Positions 5,781-8,500 of a DNA stretch of 8,500 nt are shown here, piece by piece (within the stretch, counting starts at the first letter, position 1; every line of letters begins with the position of its first letter). A program made the translations under genes and the position numbers. The stretch covers positions 1 through 8,500 of the forward strand of contig JAITAZ010000290.1 in the NCBI GenBank assembly GCA_031283825.1. Direction: 5' to 3'. This DNA comes from Planctomycetaceae bacterium. GTDB taxonomy: Bacteria > Planctomycetota > Planctomycetia > Pirellulales > Thermoguttaceae. The notes beneath the pieces are model-generated. The model searched no databases and was not told the DNA's origin. It saw only the letters and a program-made list of their open reading frames with translations.

Positions 5781-6707
5781 ATGAAATATCTTGATCCTAA
5801 AATTGATCCGGTATTTAAACGGGTATTTGGCGAACATAAAAATTTGTGCCGTAGTTTACTCAATAGCATTCTTCCGTTGCCTCCGTCTCAACAGATTGTC
5901 GATTTATCTTATAAACCTACGGAACTATTGCCGGAGATACCATGCGTTTCTAAAAATTCTATTGTCGATGTGAATTGTATTGACAACATGGGACGACAAT
6001 TTATCGTCGAGATGCAAATACATTGGCTGGACACGTTCAAGAGCCGCGTGTTGTTCAACGCTTCCAAAGCTTACATTAAGCAACTTGATGTCGGTAAAGA
6101 TTATAGTTTTTTAAAACCGGTTTACGCCGTGAATTTCGTCAACGATATATTCGATCCAGACCCGTCGGTTTTTTATCACGATTACAAAATTGTAAATATT
6201 GCAGATATAAATAAACAAATAGAAGGTCTAGAGCTTGTTTTTATCGAGTTGCCTAAATTTCGTCCGAGTAACAACAAAGAGAAAAAATTACGCGATTTGT
6301 GGTTGAGATTTCTGACCGAAATAAAAGAATCGCAACCAATACCAGACGAACTTTTAAATGAAGAAATAACGCGCGAAGCAATACAACTTCTTCAGGTTAC
6401 TTCTTACACGGACGCCGCATTAAACACGTATGAACATTATTGCGATGAAGTCCGTACTTTTCGTACACTAATTCTAGGCAATCAAAGAAAAGGCAAAGAA
6501 GAAGGCTTAAAAGAAGGCAAAGAAGAAGGCTTGAAAGAAGGTTTGAAAGAAGGCAAGGAAAAAAATTTGATTGATATTGTTCTTAAATGTCATAGCAAGG
6601 GGTATTCGATGGAGCAGATTCAAGACATTACAGATTTAAACGAGAAACGGATTTTAGAAATAATTGAATCCGTTGGTGAAAATTCAAACAAACAAATAAA
6701 CAAATAA
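5781..6707 (+). CDS. Rpn-family PD-(D/E)XK nuclease / putative transposase
   Basis: The 308-residue product matches the Rpn (recombination-promoting nuclease, TIGR01784-like) pattern. It opens with YLDPKIDPVFKRVFG (3-17), typical of the family. The putative nuclease core is D63 in SIVDV (60-64) followed by IVEMQI (75-80), giving the D…E-x-Q metal-binding arrangement (D63, E77, Q79). A charged linker made of G-K/L-K-E-E/G tetrapeptides (238-261) precedes a short C-terminal helical region (IDIVLKCHSKGYSMEQIQDI, 264-283) seen in many homologues. Family members cleave DNA and promote RecA-independent recombination in E. coli; the biological role is otherwise unclear. It lies 6 bases before pgm and may be co-transcribed with it. 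No terminal repeats flank the gene itself, so present-day mobility is not shown. Confidence 0.9.
   Translation: MKYLDPKIDPVFKRVFGEHKNLCRSLLNSILPLPPSQQIVDLSYKPTELLPEIPCVSKNSIVDVNCIDNMGRQFIVEMQIHWLDTFKSRVLFNASKAYIKQLDVGKDYSFLKPVYAVNFVNDIFDPDPSVFYHDYKIVNIADINKQIEGLELVFIELPKFRPSNNKEKKLRDLWLRFLTEIKESQPIPDELLNEEITREAIQLLQVTSYTDAALNTYEHYCDEVRTFRTLILGNQRKGKEEGLKEGKEEGLKEGLKEGKEKNLIDIVLKCHSKGYSMEQIQDITDLNEKRILEIIESVGENSNKQINK
6492..6563 (+). repeat. Six in-frame 12-bp tandem units in the nuclease gene
   Basis: Six 12-bp units start at 6492, each of the form GGC/GGT-(AAA or TTR)-RAA-RAA, encoding GKEE, GLKE, GKEE, GLKE, GLKE and GKEK. Units 1 and 3 are identical in DNA, while units 4 and 5 differ by one base. 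Because the unit is a multiple of three, slippage would change linker length without shifting the frame. Confidence 0.9.
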
Positions 6708-6713
6708 ATTAAC

Positions 6714-8351
6714 ATGACAATACATTCTCATGCTGGTCAATTGGCGTCGGAATCGATTTTGATAGATACGGCGTTGCTTGAGCGTTGTTATTTTGAGAAC
6801 GTGCCGGACGTGAAATTTGCGGATCAGCGAGTAATTTTTGGGACGAGTGGTCATCGTGGTACGTCGGTTGACGTATCATTTACGGAGTCTCATATATTGG
6901 CGATAGTGCAGGCGATATGCGATTATCGTGTTGGGAAGGGTTATACGGGACCTCTTTTTCTTGGCAAGGACACTCATTTTCTTTCGGGTTTGGCGGAGCG
7001 TAATGCGCTTGAGGTTTTGGCGGCGAATGATGTTCAGGTTTTTTATCAGGCGGAGGATGGATTTACGCCGACGCCGGTTATTTCGTGGTCGATATTGAAT
7101 CATAATTCTGGGACTGGGTTGTTATCGGATGGAATAGTGATAACGCCGTCTCATAATCCGCCGTCTGATGGCGGTATAAAGTACAATCCTCCGAATGGCG
7201 GACCTGCTGATACGGATGTAACGGGTTGGATTCAGGATCGTGCGAATGCGTATTTATCGGCGAGGTTGGGCGGGGTGAAGCGTTTGACGTTTGACGCGGC
7301 GATTTCGCAGAACGGGATAAGGGCGATTGATTTAGCGCAAAATTATATTTCGGACTTGGGCAATATTATTGACATGAAATTGATTGCCGATTCTGGGGTG
7401 AGAATAGGCGTTGACCCGTTGGGAGGTGCTGGGTTTGCTTATTGGGATCGGATTGCGGACGAGTATGGTTTGAATGTAACGGTTGTGAACAGATCGATTG
7501 ATCCAAGATTTGCTTTTATGACGGTTGATCATGACGGAAAGATAAGGATGGACTGTTCGAGTCCATTTGCGATGCGTCGTTTGGTTGGGTTGAAGGACAA
7601 TTTTGACGTAGCGTTTGCGAATGATCCGGATGCTGATCGGCATGGGATAGTAGTATCGGATTCTGGGTTGATGAATCCGAATCATTATTTAGCGGCGGCG
7701 ATATATTATTTGTTTACGAATCGTTCTGATTGGTCTAAGTCTCTTGGCGTTGGCAAGACGTTAGTTTCGAGTGGGATAATAGATCGGGTTGTTGAATTTC
7801 TTGGCGTTAAGTTGGTGGAGGTTCCGGTTGGATTTAAGTGGTTTGTTGAGGGGTTATTTAGCGGTACGTTAGGTTTTTGTGGAGAGGAGAGCGCGGGCGC
7901 AAGTTTTTTGAGATTTAATGGCAAGGCGTGGTCAACGGACAAGGACGGTATTATTTTGAATTTATTGGCGGCGGAGATGTTAGCGAAAACGGGTAGGAGT
8001 CCCGGCGTTATTTATTCTGGATTGGAGTCGAGATTTGGCAAGTCGTTTTATAAGAGAATAGATCAACCGACAACGTCTCAGCAGAAGGCGGCGTTTAAGG
8101 GATTGACGGCGGATCAGGTCAAGGCGAGCGAGTTAGCGGGCGATGTGATAAAGGAGAAGTTGACAAAAGCTCCGGGCAATGACGCGTTAATTGGCGGATT
8201 GAAGGTAACGTCGTCTAGTGGTTGGTTTGCTGTTCGTCCGTCGGGAACGGAGAACATTTATAAAATCTACGCCGAATCGTTCAGAGACGAAGATCATTTG
8301 AATCGTATTATCGATGAAGCGAAAGAAATTGTTGACAGTATAAAGTTGTAA
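6714..8351 (+). CDS. pgm: Phosphoglucomutase, alpha-D-glucose-specific
   Basis: This enzyme interconverts glucose-1-phosphate and glucose-6-phosphate through a phosphoserine intermediate, linking glycolysis to glycogen and sugar-nucleotide synthesis in the cytosol. The 545 residues nearly equal the E. coli Pgm length, and all four active-site loops are present. These are the phosphoserine loop TPSHNPP (144-150, S146), the Mg-binding loop NDPDADRHG (303-311, D304, D306 and D308), the sugar-binding loop GEESAGAS (390-397) and the phosphate-binding loop RPSGTENIYKIY (508-519). FGTSGHRG (42-49) marks the N-terminal domain. It starts 6 bases after the nuclease gene with no Shine-Dalgarno, suggesting a shared transcript or reinitiation. 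Codon use is unlike its neighbours: GAG, AAG, CAG, TTG and GGG dominate until about 8250, after which GAA and AAA return. Confidence 0.97.
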   Translation: MTIHSHAGQLASESILIDTALLERCYFENVPDVKFADQRVIFGTSGHRGTSVDVSFTESHILAIVQAICDYRVGKGYTGPLFLGKDTHFLSGLAERNALEVLAANDVQVFYQAEDGFTPTPVISWSILNHNSGTGLLSDGIVITPSHNPPSDGGIKYNPPNGGPADTDVTGWIQDRANAYLSARLGGVKRLTFDAAISQNGIRAIDLAQNYISDLGNIIDMKLIADSGVRIGVDPLGGAGFAYWDRIADEYGLNVTVVNRSIDPRFAFMTVDHDGKIRMDCSSPFAMRRLVGLKDNFDVAFANDPDADRHGIVVSDSGLMNPNHYLAAAIYYLFTNRSDWSKSLGVGKTLVSSGIIDRVVEFLGVKLVEVPVGFKWFVEGLFSGTLGFCGEESAGASFLRFNGKAWSTDKDGIILNLLAAEMLAKTGRSPGVIYSGLESRFGKSFYKRIDQPTTSQQKAAFKGLTADQVKASELAGDVIKEKLTKAPGNDALIGGLKVTSSSGWFAVRPSGTENIYKIYAESFRDEDHLNRIIDEAKEIVDSIKL

Positions 8352-8387
8352 AAGAGCGGAGAGGAATCTCTAATAATTCAAATTTTA

Positions 8388-8490
8388 GGGAACTTCTAAA
8401 AACCTCATGTAAAATTTATTTTTATTAGGATCGCGGTCGTCTCGACCGCATATTTAGGCGTTTGTCATGCAGGCGGGACGCCCGCGTTCC
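8388..8490. repeat. GC-rich hairpin repeat downstream of pgm
   Basis: After GGGAACTTCTAAAAACC (8388-8404) and an AT-rich stretch come two compact hairpins: GCGGTCG-TCT-CGACCGC (8433-8449) and GCGGG-ACG-CCCGC (8473-8485), ending in GTTCC. GGAAC (8389-8393) and GTTCC (8486-8490) are short inverted ends. GCAGGCGGGACGCCCGCG-type sequences are, from general knowledge, dispersed repeats in several phyla. The base composition contrasts sharply with the flanks. No T-run follows either hairpin, so an intrinsic terminator role is not supported. The element may extend past the window. Confidence 0.6.
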
Positions 8491-8500
8491 TTCTAATATT

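Noticed and set aside
5541..6707. Complete transposon made of the 205-bp element plus the Rpn-family gene
   Set aside because: Both terminal repeats lie upstream of the gene (5541-5563 and 5723-5745). No third copy follows the gene at 6708-6713 or within pgm.
7332..7942. Minus-strand open frames within pgm
   Set aside because: They are antisense to the Pgm Mg-binding and sugar-binding loops, and show no recognisable protein features.
8355..8375. Terminator hairpin just after pgm
   Set aside because: AGAG-GAAT-CTCT offers only a four-base stem and no T-run follows.

Overview
The window reads as an ordinary, moderately AT-rich bacterial chromosome segment. It holds four recognisable genes, one long gene of unknown function and an unusually heavy load of short palindromic intergenic repeats. 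I cannot name the organism. Most starts lack a visible Shine-Dalgarno sequence and every long gap carries a palindromic repeat, which would fit a Planctomycetota-like or other repeat-rich genome, but this is a low-confidence guess.

Layout. Bases 2-103 may be the tail of a plus-strand gene. Bases 104-457 hold stacked repeats: two GAGACGC palindromes, half of a composite repeat, and copies of a terminal motif GTAAC-N-GTTCAC. A minus-strand pair follows, leuA (1296-2810) then folP (458-1267), 28 bases apart and probably co-transcribed. The divergent gap 2811-3323 contains two facing arrays of C-runs and G-runs (2931-2972 and 3013-3054) and a palindromic element (3084-3198) with a 16-bp perfect hairpin. 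A 727-738-residue, apparently helical-repeat protein of unknown function follows (3357-5540, plus). Its stop codon directly abuts a 205-bp element with 23-bp terminal inverted repeats (5541-5745), which carries three look-alike hairpins and a possible terminator. Next come an Rpn/PD-(D/E)XK-family nuclease (5781-6707) and, 6 bases later, pgm (6714-8351). The last 149 bases carry a further GC-rich repeat.

Function. leuA and folP are housekeeping genes (leucine and folate synthesis) and pgm interconverts glucose-1- and glucose-6-phosphate. Neither the nuclease nor the unknown protein has an evident metabolic link to them. I see no convincing new multi-gene system. The parts most worth a second look are the repeat architecture (facing G-quadruplex-type arrays, and repeat ends that coincide with gene ends), the orphan helical protein, and a change of codon style near the 3' end of pgm.
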